Source: Pseudomonas sp. RIT-562
GTDB lineage: Bacteria > Pseudomonadota > Gammaproteobacteria > Pseudomonadales > Pseudomonadaceae
Assembly (NCBI RefSeq): GCF_026241895.1
Contig: NZ_JAPJIV010000012.1
Span: 62,001 to 126,000 of the forward strand
Reading direction: 5' to 3'
Length of the DNA stretch: 64,000 bases
Shown here: positions 1-7,568 of the stretch, in pieces
Layout of the letters: each line of letters opens with the position of its first letter
Position numbering within the stretch: the stretch's first letter is position 1
Made by a program: the position numbers and the translations under genes
Notes under the pieces: generated by a model
Told to the model about the DNA's origin: nothing
Databases searched by the model: none
Seen by the model: only the letters and a program-made list of their open reading frames with translations

Positions 1-535
1 CTACTGCAGCGATGACGGCCACCTCTACGACTTGCTTCCACTGCCATTCACCGAGGAAGCGGTGCATCACGTTGCCGCGCGGATTCGCCAGGCCCAGGAC
101 ATCCTGGGCCGGCGCCTGGCGGTGGAGAACGTGTCCTATTACGCGGCGCCGCGCCAGGACATGGACGAAGTCACCTTCACCAATGCAGTGCTGCGCGAAG
201 CTGATTGTGACCTGCTGCTGGACGTCAACAATGTGTACGTCAATTCGATCAATCACGGTTTTGATCCGCGGGCCTTCCTGCAAGGCATCGAGGCGGGGCG
301 GGTGGTGGGCATGCACGTAGCGGGGCATTTTGATCAGTCGGATACTTTGAAAATCGACACCCATGGTGCCTCGGTGAAACCGGCAGTCTGGTCATTGCTG
401 GCGCAGGCCTATGCTCGCTTCGGCGCACAACCGACGCTGCTCGAGCGGGACTTCAATTTTCCGGCCTTTGCCGAACTGGTCGCCGAACTGCAGACCATCC
501 GCCGTCTGCAGGCCGCAGGGGGCAGTCGTGGATAA
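1..535 (+). CDS. bufB: BufB/HvfB-type DUF692 protein, C-terminal part
   Basis: The gene is open at the left edge, so only about the last 177 residues are present and no start codon is seen. Visible family landmarks in order are LAVENVSYY, LLLDVNNVYVNS, VVGMHVAGH, an Asp-Thr-His triplet and LLERDFNFP. These carry the His, Glu, Asp and Asn residues that bind the multinuclear iron cluster in DUF692/MbnB-type TIM-barrel enzymes. BufB proteins modify cysteines of small secreted bufferin peptides with a BufC partner. The next gene overlaps it by 8 nt and is a BufC-type protein, which supports the call. The peptide precursor gene, normally upstream, lies outside the window. Family is confident; the actual substrate is inferred. 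Confidence 0.88.
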   Translation, partial: YCSDDGHLYDLLPLPFTEEAVHHVAARIRQAQDILGRRLAVENVSYYAAPRQDMDEVTFTNAVLREADCDLLLDVNNVYVNSINHGFDPRAFLQGIEAGRVVGMHVAGHFDQSDTLKIDTHGASVKPAVWSLLAQAYARFGAQPTLLERDFNFPAFAELVAELQTIRRLQAAGGSRG

Positions 536-1277
536 GCCCAGTCTGTTTCAGCAACAGCGCACCCTTGGCCGTTACCTGCGTGACCCCGAGCACTGCGCGC
601 CGCCAGTCGAAATGGACGTGGCGCGGGCCGAGGTCTACCGCGACCTGATCTTCGCCAACCTGTCGCAGTTGCTCAGTGGCACTTTTCCAGTGCTGATCAG
701 GATCCTCGGCGATGCGCGCTGGCGTGTGCTGGTACGCAGTTTCCTGCGAGACCACCGCGCGCGCACGCCAAAATTTGCCGAGATCGCCGAGGAGTTCGTG
801 GGCTTTCTCGCCCGTATCCCGTCGGGTGACTGGCCTGGATTCATGGTCGAGCTGGCGCACTACGAATGGGTCGAGATGGCTTTGCAGCAGTCCGATGCCG
901 AACCCTTGCCGGCCAGCTCTGCCGGGTTGCTGCTGGAGCGACCGCTACAGATTTCGCCACTGGCCTGGCCATTGGCGTACGCCTGGCCGGTTCAGCAGGT
1001 CGGGCCGGACTTCCAGCCACAAACGCCGCCGGCCCAGCCAACCTTGCTGCTGGTACGGCGGGCCGAGGACTGGAGCGTGAAGTTTTCGCAACTGAGCCCG
1101 TTGACCTGGCGCCTGTTGCAGCGGATCGAGGAGTTTCCCGCACTGGATGGGCGAGCCCAGCTGCAGGGCCTGGCGCGGGAGGCAGGTGCTGCGGATGTGC
1201 CTGTTTTTATGGCAAGCGGCCTGGCCTTGTTGCAGCAGCTGCACGGCGAAGGCGTGGTGGGCGGGGTAGGCCGTTGA
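528..1277 (+). CDS. bufC: BufC/HvfC-type DUF2063 partner protein
   Basis: A 249-residue protein starting at a GTG that overlaps the end of the DUF692 gene by 8 nt, a coupling typical of bufBC pairs. The N-terminal half (roughly residues 5-95, LFQQQRTLGRYLRDP through FLRDHRARTPKFAEI) matches the helical DUF2063 putative DNA-binding domain. In methanobactin and bufferin systems this family acts as the partner (MbnC/BufC) that holds the peptide for the iron enzyme. The C-terminal half is poorly conserved in the family. A longer open frame exists upstream of the GTG but it lies inside bufB and is not needed. Role is inferred from family and neighbour. Confidence 0.85.
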   Translation: MDKPSLFQQQRTLGRYLRDPEHCAPPVEMDVARAEVYRDLIFANLSQLLSGTFPVLIRILGDARWRVLVRSFLRDHRARTPKFAEIAEEFVGFLARIPSGDWPGFMVELAHYEWVEMALQQSDAEPLPASSAGLLLERPLQISPLAWPLAYAWPVQQVGPDFQPQTPPAQPTLLLVRRAEDWSVKFSQLSPLTWRLLQRIEEFPALDGRAQLQGLAREAGAADVPVFMASGLALLQQLHGEGVVGGVGR

Positions 1278-1296
1278 GCTTGCGGGCCAGGCTGGA

Positions 1297-2232
1297 CTAC
1301 AGCCGAAACACCAAAGCCTTCAACCCACACTCGATATCCGTGTCCGGAAACTCCGGCGGATTTTCCAGCCGTTGTTCAAAGCGCAGGCTCGGCGCTTCGC
1401 GGGTCACGCCCTCGATCAGGAAGTCCGCACCCAGCGCCGGGTCATTCATGCAGGCCAGAACAGTGCCGCCTTGCGCGAGCAGCTCCGGCAGTCGACGCAG
1501 GACCCGCTGGTAGTCCTTGGTCAGCAGAAAGCTGCCTTTCTGGAAGGACGGCGGGTCGATGATCACCAGGTCATAGGGGCCCTTGCCGATCACCTTGCCC
1601 CAGGACTTGAACAAGTCGTGCCCCAGGAACGTCACCTTGCCGAGGTCGTGGCCGTTCAATCGGTGATTGTCGCGACCACGACTCAGGGCCGCGCTGGACA
1701 TGTCCAGGTTGACCACGTGCTCGGCGCCACCCTCGATCGCCGCTACCGAGAAGCCGCAGGTGTAGGCGAACAGATTGAGTACCCGTTTGCCCTGTGAATT
1801 GGCCCGAACCCAGTCACGTCCGTAACGCATATCGAGGAACAGGCCATTGTTCTGCTTGCGGCCCAGGTCGACCCGATAATGCAGGCCACCCTCGGTGATG
1901 GTCAGGTCATCGAGCGCATCCCCCACCAGCCACTCGGTGGTGCTTTGCAGCATGTAGCGATGCTGCAGCGCCAGGGTATGGGCGCCGCACGCCAGCCACG
2001 CGGGTGAGGCGGCAAGACGCAGCAGGTCGGCCTTCAACGCCGCCAGTTGCGGCGCTGGGGGTTCCTTGAACAGGGACACCAGCACCACCCCTTGCAACCA
2101 GTCGACCGTCACCTGCTCAAGGCCCGGCCAGCAACGCCCGCGGCCGTGGAACAGCCGGCGGGTTTCTGCGGGGGCGTCTGCCACGGCGGTCAGCAGATGA
2201 GCGTGGAGAAGGGTGAGCGCGTCTGGATTCAT
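1297..2232 (-). CDS. class I SAM-dependent (rRNA-type) methyltransferase
   Basis: A 311-residue Rossmann methyltransferase. The SAM-binding motif VLNLFAYTCGFSVAAIEGG and the following LDMSSAALSRGRDN give the cofactor site, and VIIDPPSF is the NPPY-like catalytic motif of the RlmI/RlmK group of large-subunit rRNA methyltransferases. No PUA domain is evident at the N terminus, so it is not a standard RlmI. The ATG at 2232 was chosen over an in-frame codon 14 residues upstream because homologous-looking sequence begins there. It converges on bufC with a 19-bp gap. The substrate cannot be decided from sequence. Confidence 0.85.
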   Translation of the reverse strand: MNPDALTLLHAHLLTAVADAPAETRRLFHGRGRCWPGLEQVTVDWLQGVVLVSLFKEPPAPQLAALKADLLRLAASPAWLACGAHTLALQHRYMLQSTTEWLVGDALDDLTITEGGLHYRVDLGRKQNNGLFLDMRYGRDWVRANSQGKRVLNLFAYTCGFSVAAIEGGAEHVVNLDMSSAALSRGRDNHRLNGHDLGKVTFLGHDLFKSWGKVIGKGPYDLVIIDPPSFQKGSFLLTKDYQRVLRRLPELLAQGGTVLACMNDPALGADFLIEGVTREAPSLRFEQRLENPPEFPDTDIECGLKALVFRL

Positions 2233-2404
2233 CGGCCTGCTTCGGTCATTTGAGGGGGCGGCATTTAACCACAACTTTGGCCGAAGCCTGCTTTCCAGGC
2301 GTCGGGACTTATCACGTTTAATTTAACTTTTCGTGAGGATTTGGCGATCTGGCCGCCCACATACTCGGCTTCAACGAACAACAACCGCCGCCGGGAGAGC
2401 CACC

Positions 2405-3016
2405 ATGTCGCAGCAACCCACGGTCAGCACTCATCCGCGCTGGCTCAGGCTGACCCACTGGCTCAATGCCCTGGCCGTGCTGGTAATGGTCACCAGCGGC
2501 TGGCGCATCTACAACGCCTCGCCGCTCTACGATTTCAGTTTTCCCGCCTCGATCACTTTGGGTGGCTGGCTCGGCGGGGCACTGCAATGGCACTTTGCGG
2601 TGATGTGGTTGTTGGCTTTCAACGGCCTCATTTATCTGCTGGTCAACTTGTTCAGTGGGCGCCTGTCGCGACGGTTTTTTCCCCTGTCGCCCAAGGGGGT
2701 TGGGCACGACCTGCTGGCTGCGTTCAGGGGAAAACTGGGCCATGCGGACCTGCGCCAGTACAACCAGGTGCAGCGGCTGGCCTACCTGTTCGTAATGCTC
2801 GACATCGTGCTGCTGGTGGTCTCCGGACTGGTGCTGTGGAAGTCCGTGCAATTTCCCTTGCTGCGCGAGTTGCTGGGTGGCTACGAAACGGCGCGGCACG
2901 TGCACTTTATTGCCATGGCGTTGTTGCTGGGGTTTGTCGCGGTGCATCTGGTGATGGTCGCGCTGGTCCCGAAAACCTTGGTCGCGATGCTGTTCGGTCA
3001 CAAGGAGCCATTATGA
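2405..3016 (+). CDS. membrane cytochrome b (b561/Ni-Fe hydrogenase type), electron donor to the Mo enzyme
   Basis: A 203-residue integral membrane protein with about four hydrophobic segments (near residues 15-35, 70-90, 125-150 and 165-190). Histidines suited to bis-His heme b ligation occur in helix contexts: RLTHWLNALAVLVMV, QWHFAVMW and RHVHFIAMALLLGFVAVHL. Its stop codon overlaps the start of the molybdopterin oxidoreductase (ATGA), so the two are translationally coupled. This suggests that it passes electrons between the quinone pool and the periplasmic Mo protein. It is not the MsrQ family, but it fills the same slot. Start chosen at the ATG following a GGGAG-containing leader. Confidence 0.85.
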   Translation: MSQQPTVSTHPRWLRLTHWLNALAVLVMVTSGWRIYNASPLYDFSFPASITLGGWLGGALQWHFAVMWLLAFNGLIYLLVNLFSGRLSRRFFPLSPKGVGHDLLAAFRGKLGHADLRQYNQVQRLAYLFVMLDIVLLVVSGLVLWKSVQFPLLRELLGGYETARHVHFIAMALLLGFVAVHLVMVALVPKTLVAMLFGHKEPL

Positions 3017-3798
3017 AAAAGCCCATCCAGGGACCGGGGCTGGATGAAACATCCATTCTCGCCGACGCCCGCAAAATCATCGCCCCGCAAATCGAAGATC
3101 GCTCGCGCCGTTCGTTCCTGCTGCGCGGCCTGACCTTGGGCGGCGTGGCGATGTTGTCCGGCTGCAACCTGACCGACAACGACAGCGTCGAGACTGCCTT
3201 GTCTTCCATGTCGCGTTTCAACGATCGAGTGCAGGGTTGGTTGTTCAACCCCAACGCACTGGCGCCAACCTATCCGGCATCGATGATCACCCGGCCATTT
3301 CCGTTCAACGCCTTTTACGGCATCGACGAAGCGCCGAGCGTCGAAGCCGACAGTTATCGCCTGGAAGTCACCGGACTGGTCGCCGACAAACGCAGCTGGC
3401 GTCTGGAGGAGCTGCGCGCCATGGCCCAGACCGAGCAGATCACCCGGCACATTTGTGTCGAAGGCTGGAGCGCGATCGGTCGCTGGGGCGGGGTGCGCTT
3501 CAGCGATTTCCTCAGGCGCATCGGCGCCGATACGGACGCCAGGTATGTCGGTTTCAAATGCGCGGACGATTACTACACCAGCATCGACATGGCCACCGCA
3601 CTGCACGCGCAAACGCTGCTGGCACTGACCTACGACGGCGCGGTGCTGCCGCGTGAGTACGGCTTCCCGATGAAGCTGCGCATGCCGACCAAGCTGGGCT
3701 ACAAGAATCCCAAGCATATCCAGGCGATTTTCGTCAGCAACACTTACTCCGGTGGCTACTGGGAAGACCAGGGCTACAACTGGTTTGGTGGCAGCTGA
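3013..3798 (+). CDS. Tat-exported molybdopterin-dependent oxidoreductase (sulfite oxidase/MsrP-like)
   Basis: A 261-residue protein with a twin-arginine signal (RSRRSFLLRG, Arg32-Arg33) followed by a hydrophobic stretch that ends in a lipobox-like LSGC at Cys51. It could therefore be a Tat-exported lipoprotein. The catalytic domain is of the sulfite oxidase fold; Cys148 in HICVEGWSAIGRWGG is the expected molybdenum ligand. It lacks the C-terminal dimerisation domain of true sulfite oxidases, as do MsrP/YedY proteins. ATGA overlap with the preceding cytochrome b. The next gene encodes a secreted Met-rich protein, so repair of oxidised methionine is an attractive role, but the substrate is inferred. 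Confidence 0.88.
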   Translation: MKKPIQGPGLDETSILADARKIIAPQIEDRSRRSFLLRGLTLGGVAMLSGCNLTDNDSVETALSSMSRFNDRVQGWLFNPNALAPTYPASMITRPFPFNAFYGIDEAPSVEADSYRLEVTGLVADKRSWRLEELRAMAQTEQITRHICVEGWSAIGRWGGVRFSDFLRRIGADTDARYVGFKCADDYYTSIDMATALHAQTLLALTYDGAVLPREYGFPMKLRMPTKLGYKNPKHIQAIFVSNTYSGGYWEDQGYNWFGGS

Positions 3799-3864
3799 CC
3801 CCCCGAATTCAACCGCGCAGCCCGTGCTGCGTCCATTCGCAATCCCAGCGTCAGGAGATCCACC

Positions 3865-4143
3865 ATGAAAAAATTGACCAGCGTTGTTCTGTCCATGTGC
3901 CTTGCTGTCGGTGCCGGCAGCGTGTTTGCCGCCGACTCGATGAGTAACGACGGCATGAGCAAGGACTCGATGTCCAAGGATGCGATGAAAAAAGACCAGA
4001 TGAAAAACAATGGTATGAGTAAGGATTCAACGAACAAGGAAATGTCCAAGGACTCGATGAGCAAAGACGGCATGAAGAAAGACGGCATGAAGAAAGATGC
4101 AATGTCGAACGACGCCATGAAGAAGGACGATATGGCACAGTAA
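3865..4143 (+). CDS. secreted methionine-rich MXKDX pentapeptide-repeat protein
   Basis: A 92-residue protein with a clear signal peptide (MKKLTSVVLSMCLAVGAGSVFA, cleavage expected near residue 22). The mature part of about 70 residues is almost only a degenerate five-residue repeat of the form M-(S/K)-(K/N)-D-X, with 13 methionines and many Lys and Asp. This is the MXKDX pentapeptide family of unknown function. AGGAG ribosome site at 3855-3859. It lies 66 bp after the Mo-oxidoreductase on the same strand, so cotranscription is possible. A soluble, unstructured periplasmic methionine sink or metal binder would fit the composition. Function is inferred. Confidence 0.85.
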   Translation: MKKLTSVVLSMCLAVGAGSVFAADSMSNDGMSKDSMSKDAMKKDQMKNNGMSKDSTNKEMSKDSMSKDGMKKDGMKKDAMSNDAMKKDDMAQ

Positions 4144-4215
4144 ATCTCGCCTGGCCTCGTAGGCTGGACGCCTGATTTCGTCGACTGCCTGTATCAAAAA
4201 TGAATTTCCGCCGAG

Positions 4216-4246
4216 TCCGCTGCTCATACCTGTAAGCAGCGGATTT
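4216..4246. terminator. hairpin, weak terminator candidate
   Basis: A 9-bp perfect stem (TCCGCTGCT / AGCAGCGGA) with a loop of about 10 nt, in the 144-bp gap after the Met-rich protein gene. The downstream T-run is only three bases, so termination is not certain. Confidence 0.35.
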
Positions 4247-4287
4247 GAGCCCGCGAAATTTTTGAGCAATCAGGGAGTGGCAGCGTC

Positions 4288-4698
4288 ATGAGTCCAGTCA
4301 CAACGGCAAGCGATCACCTTCCCAACGGGTTGATTCTTGTGGTCGAGGATGATCCGTTGATCCTGGAGTTTCTCTGCGAAATTCTTCAGGAAGAAGGTTT
4401 TACCGTCGAGCCACAAATCAGCGCGGACGCAGCCTCGGCCTATCTGGAGGAGCACTCCAACAAGGTCAGTTTGTTGCTGACCGACATCACCATGCCCGGC
4501 AAGCTTAACGGCGCTGACCTGGCGAACCAGTTCGGCGATCGTTGGCCGAACAAGCCGATCATGATCATGTCGGGTTTCGAAACGCCGGAGACTTCCGGAG
4601 TACGGCACCATGTCTCGTTCATCAAAAAGCCTTGGGCGCTTGGGCAATTGCTCGATTGCGTTGAAGGGGCATTGAAGACTGCCCCGGTGCAACGTTGA
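4288..4698 (+). CDS. stand-alone response-regulator receiver protein
   Basis: A 136-residue single-domain CheY-like protein. The acidic pocket is VVEDDP (Asp21-Asp22), the phospho-acceptor is Asp66 in LLLTDITMPG, the conserved Ser/Thr is in IMIMSGF and the Lys is in FIKKPW. There is no output domain. A GGGAG ribosome site lies just upstream. No histidine kinase is next to it; such orphan receivers in pseudomonads often act with hybrid kinases elsewhere. Partner and output are unknown. Confidence 0.9.
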   Translation: MSPVTTASDHLPNGLILVVEDDPLILEFLCEILQEEGFTVEPQISADAASAYLEEHSNKVSLLLTDITMPGKLNGADLANQFGDRWPNKPIMIMSGFETPETSGVRHHVSFIKKPWALGQLLDCVEGALKTAPVQR

Positions 4699-4749
4699 TC
4701 ATGTACATTGCGTGAAAACCCGCCCGTTACCTGGATAGGAAGTCTGCTT

Positions 4750-5427
4750 TTGCCTGCTGACGACGCTGTTTTCACCACCTCTTACCGCGCTTTTCTGTTC
4801 GACATGGATGGCACCGTTCTCAACTCCATTGCTGCCGCAGAGCGTATCTGGACCACCTGGGCTCGGCGCCATGGTCTGGATATCGCCGCGTTCCTGCCGA
4901 CCATTCATGGCGCCCGCGCCATCGACACGGTTAACCGTCAGGGGCTGACAGGCATAGATGCACAGGCGGAGGCAGCATGGGTAACCCAGGCTGAGATCGA
5001 GGATGTGCAAGGGATTGTCGAAGTTTCAGGCGCTGCGCGATTTCTGCAGTCATTACCTGCCAGGCAGTGGGCAATAGTCACTTCCGCACCTCGAGCACTG
5101 GCGTTGCGCCGCTTGGCGGCGGCCGGTATTGCTGCACCCGCGGTGATGATCACCGCCGAGGATGTCAGCGCGGGCAAGCCTGATCCTGCCGGTTACCGGC
5201 TGGCGGCTGAGCGTTTGGGGGTCAAGATTGACGACTGCCTGATTTTCGAAGATGCCACGGTTGGCATTCAGGCGGCTGAAGCGTCAGGGGCTGATCTGTT
5301 GGTGATCACTTCGACTCATCCGCACCCGATCGAGACGCCTCATGCGACGCTGAAAGACTATGAGCGGGTGAGTGTCGCAGTGGCTGCAGATGGGAGTATT
5401 GGCCTGCAAAAAGTTTTCGCAGGTTAA
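4750..5427 (+). CDS. HAD-superfamily (subfamily IA) sugar-phosphate-type phosphatase
   Basis: A 225-residue HAD hydrolase. Motif I is LFDMDGTVLNS (Asp18 nucleophile, Asp20 acid/base), motif II is VTSAPRAL, motif III Lys is in SAGKPDPAGY and motif IV acids are in LIFEDATVGI. A helical cap sits between motifs I and II. The TTG at 4750 is preferred as start because AGGAAG lies 7 nt upstream; an in-frame TTG at 4708 has no good ribosome site. It resembles the YfbT/glycerol-3-phosphatase group, but substrates in this family cannot be read from sequence. Confidence 0.85.
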   Translation: MPADDAVFTTSYRAFLFDMDGTVLNSIAAAERIWTTWARRHGLDIAAFLPTIHGARAIDTVNRQGLTGIDAQAEAAWVTQAEIEDVQGIVEVSGAARFLQSLPARQWAIVTSAPRALALRRLAAAGIAAPAVMITAEDVSAGKPDPAGYRLAAERLGVKIDDCLIFEDATVGIQAAEASGADLLVITSTHPHPIETPHATLKDYERVSVAVAADGSIGLQKVFAG

Positions 5428-5432
5428 CCGCG

Positions 5433-5520
5433 TAGGAGCTGCCGAAGGCTGCGATCTTTTGATCCACAGCGGGTGTGGACGCGCCAAAGATCAAAAGATC
5501 GCAGCCTTCGGCAGCTCCTA
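5433..5520. repeat. 88-bp palindrome with perfect 32-bp arms
   Basis: Left arm 5433-5464 (TAGGAGCTGCCGAAGGCTGC...) is repeated as an exact inverted copy at 5489-5520, with a 24-bp loop. It belongs to a REP class different from the GGCTTGCC type elsewhere in the window. A partial copy of the same class occurs at 41990-42031. It lies right after the HAD gene stop and may act as an mRNA-stabilising or terminating hairpin. Confidence 0.9.
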
Positions 5521-5548
5521 CAGAGGTGTCGCAGGACTTGGGTCGAGC

Positions 5549-5866
5549 TTATTGCCCCGACGCAGCACCATCATTGATCAGGATCGCCCGAGCCAGGTCT
5601 TCATCGGTGGCATTCAAACCGGGATTGTCCTGGCGAATCTGCTGCATTACCGACTCCAAATACACTCCCCGAATCGCCCCACCGCTGGCAACGAAGCTTG
5701 AGGCATCGTCCTTGGCGGGAATCATCAGTTTGTGATCCTTGAACGTCGAATACAGCGAAGCTGAAACCCCGGCCGAAGTGGCAACATCGCCGGCATCGAC
5801 TTTGGCCATGGCAGAACCGAACGGCAAACAGAGTACCAGGGAAGAAACGAGGATTAGACGGCGCAT
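5549..5866 (-). CDS. exported DUF2388 protein
   Basis: A 105-residue protein with a signal peptide (MRRLILVSSLVLCLPFGSAMA). The mature part has the DUF2388 pattern: a Ser/Thr-rich start, an AKDDASSFVASGG core, RGVYLESVMQQIRQ, and a short C-terminal helix followed by AILINDG. The family is nearly confined to Pseudomonas, where paralogues often cluster; its function is unknown. Only one copy is present here. It faces the HAD gene across the 32-bp-arm palindrome. Confidence 0.82.
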   Translation of the reverse strand: MRRLILVSSLVLCLPFGSAMAKVDAGDVATSAGVSASLYSTFKDHKLMIPAKDDASSFVASGGAIRGVYLESVMQQIRQDNPGLNATDEDLARAILINDGAASGQ

Positions 5867-6050
5867 GACGGTGTCCTCCGACAGCTTGAAGCGTAAGGGA
5901 AATATCTCATAGCTTAGGATGCTCGCCGGGGCTCAGTAGTTCCTTGGCGGGGCAGATAATCATTTCACGCTACCGATGATCAGGCCCCGGGCCGCTGCGG
6001 CTCACCGGGTCTATGCTTGCCAGTGCGCCCATCGCAATGGGAGAACTGCA

Positions 6051-6644
6051 ATGATCAACACAGCCACAGCCTGCCTGCTTGCCGATTACAAACGCTGGGC
6101 GGATCTGCGCCTTTTCGACAGCCTCGCTGCACTGCCACCGGGTGAAGTCGATAAACAGCGGGCGTCGGTGTTCAGCAATATGATTGGCACCTTGAACCAC
6201 ATCTACGTAGTGGATTGCATCTGGCAAGCCCACCTCGAAGGCCGGGGACACGGCTTCAAGACTTCACACGATCTGCTCCACGCCGAACTTCCCGAACTGC
6301 GCCAGGCGCAAAAGGACATCGATCACTGGTACTGCGACTGGAGCACGCGGCAGACCGATGCTTCGCTGCTCAAACCCGTCGAGTTTGCCTTCGTCTCCGG
6401 CGAGAGCGGCACCATGACCGCCGGAGCGATGCTGATGCATGTGATCAACCATGCGAGCTACCACCGCGGCTGGGTGGTGCAGATGTATTTCGAGATCCCG
6501 GCGATGCCACCGGTGACGGACTTGCCGGTGTTTTTGCGCGAGCATGATCCGCAGTTCACTACGCAGAAGGCACCGGCAGCGGCGCCGACATGTGTTGGGC
6601 TATTCGCGAGCGCAACCAACGTTCTGCCGGATCGTTATCGTTGA
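6051..6644 (+). CDS. DinB-family metal-dependent four-helix protein
   Basis: A 197-residue protein. The three metal-binding histidines of the DinB/YfiT fold are His50 (GTLNHIYVVD), His134 and His138 (MLMHVINHASYHRG). Many family members are bacillithiol- or mycothiol-dependent transferases in Gram-positives; in Pseudomonas their role is unknown. GGGAG ribosome site before the ATG at 6051. The last 25 or so residues after FTTQKAP look uncharacteristic, and the gene overlaps the convergent LysR gene by 86 nt at the 3' end, so the stop may have been extended by a mutation. Confidence 0.85.
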   Translation: MINTATACLLADYKRWADLRLFDSLAALPPGEVDKQRASVFSNMIGTLNHIYVVDCIWQAHLEGRGHGFKTSHDLLHAELPELRQAQKDIDHWYCDWSTRQTDASLLKPVEFAFVSGESGTMTAGAMLMHVINHASYHRGWVVQMYFEIPAMPPVTDLPVFLREHDPQFTTQKAPAAAPTCVGLFASATNVLPDRYR

Positions 6645-7485
6645 CCCCGTTCCACACCATCGACAGCTGCGACAACACAATGTCGAAGGGCGGATCGTCG
6701 GCACGCAACTGGCCGCTGCCTTCGATCAAGGCGCACGCAGCGTAGTCCGGCACCGTCGCCAGCATCTCGGTACCCGCCAGCAATGCGCGCAGGCCGGAGA
6801 ACTGCGGGACCGCCAACACCACCCGGCGCGAACGGCCGATGCGCGCCAGGTCGTTATCGATCGCCCCGGTCAGGTCCCCGGAAAACGACACCAGGGCATG
6901 CGGCCGCTCACAGAATTCATCCAGGGTGAGAGGTCCCGGCCGGTCGTCGCCGCGCAGGATTTTCACGCTCAGGTCGCGCAATTTCTTGCGCTTGGCGTTG
7001 GCCGGCAGCTCGGTGGTGTAGCTGATGCCGACGGAAATCTCGCCGCTGGCGAGCATCGATGACATCAACAGGAAATTCACCCGCCGCACCACCACCACGA
7101 CGTTCTGTGCCTCTTCGCGGATCTGCTTGAGCAGGGGTGGAAACAGGCCAAACTCGGCATCATCGGACAGGCCGATACGAAACACGTCGCGACTGGTCGA
7201 CGGGTCAAAATCCTTGGCCCGGCTGACCGCCCCGGAAATGGTGTCCATCGCCGGCTGCAACTCCTTGAGAATCTGCAGGGCGCGCTGGGTCGGTTCAAGG
7301 CTGCGGCCATTGCGCACCAGTAACGGGTCATCGAACAAATCGCGCAACCGCGCCAACGCTGCACTCACCGCAGGCTGGCCGAGGAACAGCTTTTCTCCGG
7401 CCCGGGTGAGGTTCCTCTCGAACATCAGGGTCTCGAAGATCACCAGCAGGTTCATGTCCACGCGGCGCAGGTCGTTGCGGTTCAT
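6559..7485 (-). CDS. LysR-family transcriptional regulator (NodD-like subgroup)
   Basis: A 308-residue regulator starting MNRNDLRRVDMNLLVIFETLM. The winged helix-turn-helix occupies residues 10-68 (LTRAGEKLFLGQPAVSAALARLRDLFDDPLL), then a linker helix and a periplasmic-binding-like effector domain. The DMNLL start is typical of the subgroup containing NodD/LeuO/SyrM. Its 3' end overlaps the convergent DinB gene. It sits 83 bp downstream of a second LysR gene on the same strand; target unknown. Confidence 0.9.
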   Translation of the reverse strand: MNRNDLRRVDMNLLVIFETLMFERNLTRAGEKLFLGQPAVSAALARLRDLFDDPLLVRNGRSLEPTQRALQILKELQPAMDTISGAVSRAKDFDPSTSRDVFRIGLSDDAEFGLFPPLLKQIREEAQNVVVVVRRVNFLLMSSMLASGEISVGISYTTELPANAKRKKLRDLSVKILRGDDRPGPLTLDEFCERPHALVSFSGDLTGAIDNDLARIGRSRRVVLAVPQFSGLRALLAGTEMLATVPDYAACALIEGSGQLRADDPPFDIVLSQLSMVWNGVNDNDPAERWLRSRIAQHMSAPLPVPSA

Positions 7486-7568
7486 GGTGGTGGCTCGCAG
7501 GATTTTCGGGTTAGTTGAGTAAAGCAGCAAAGCCGGGAAGGGGTCGTCTGGTTGACTCATTCCAGGCT

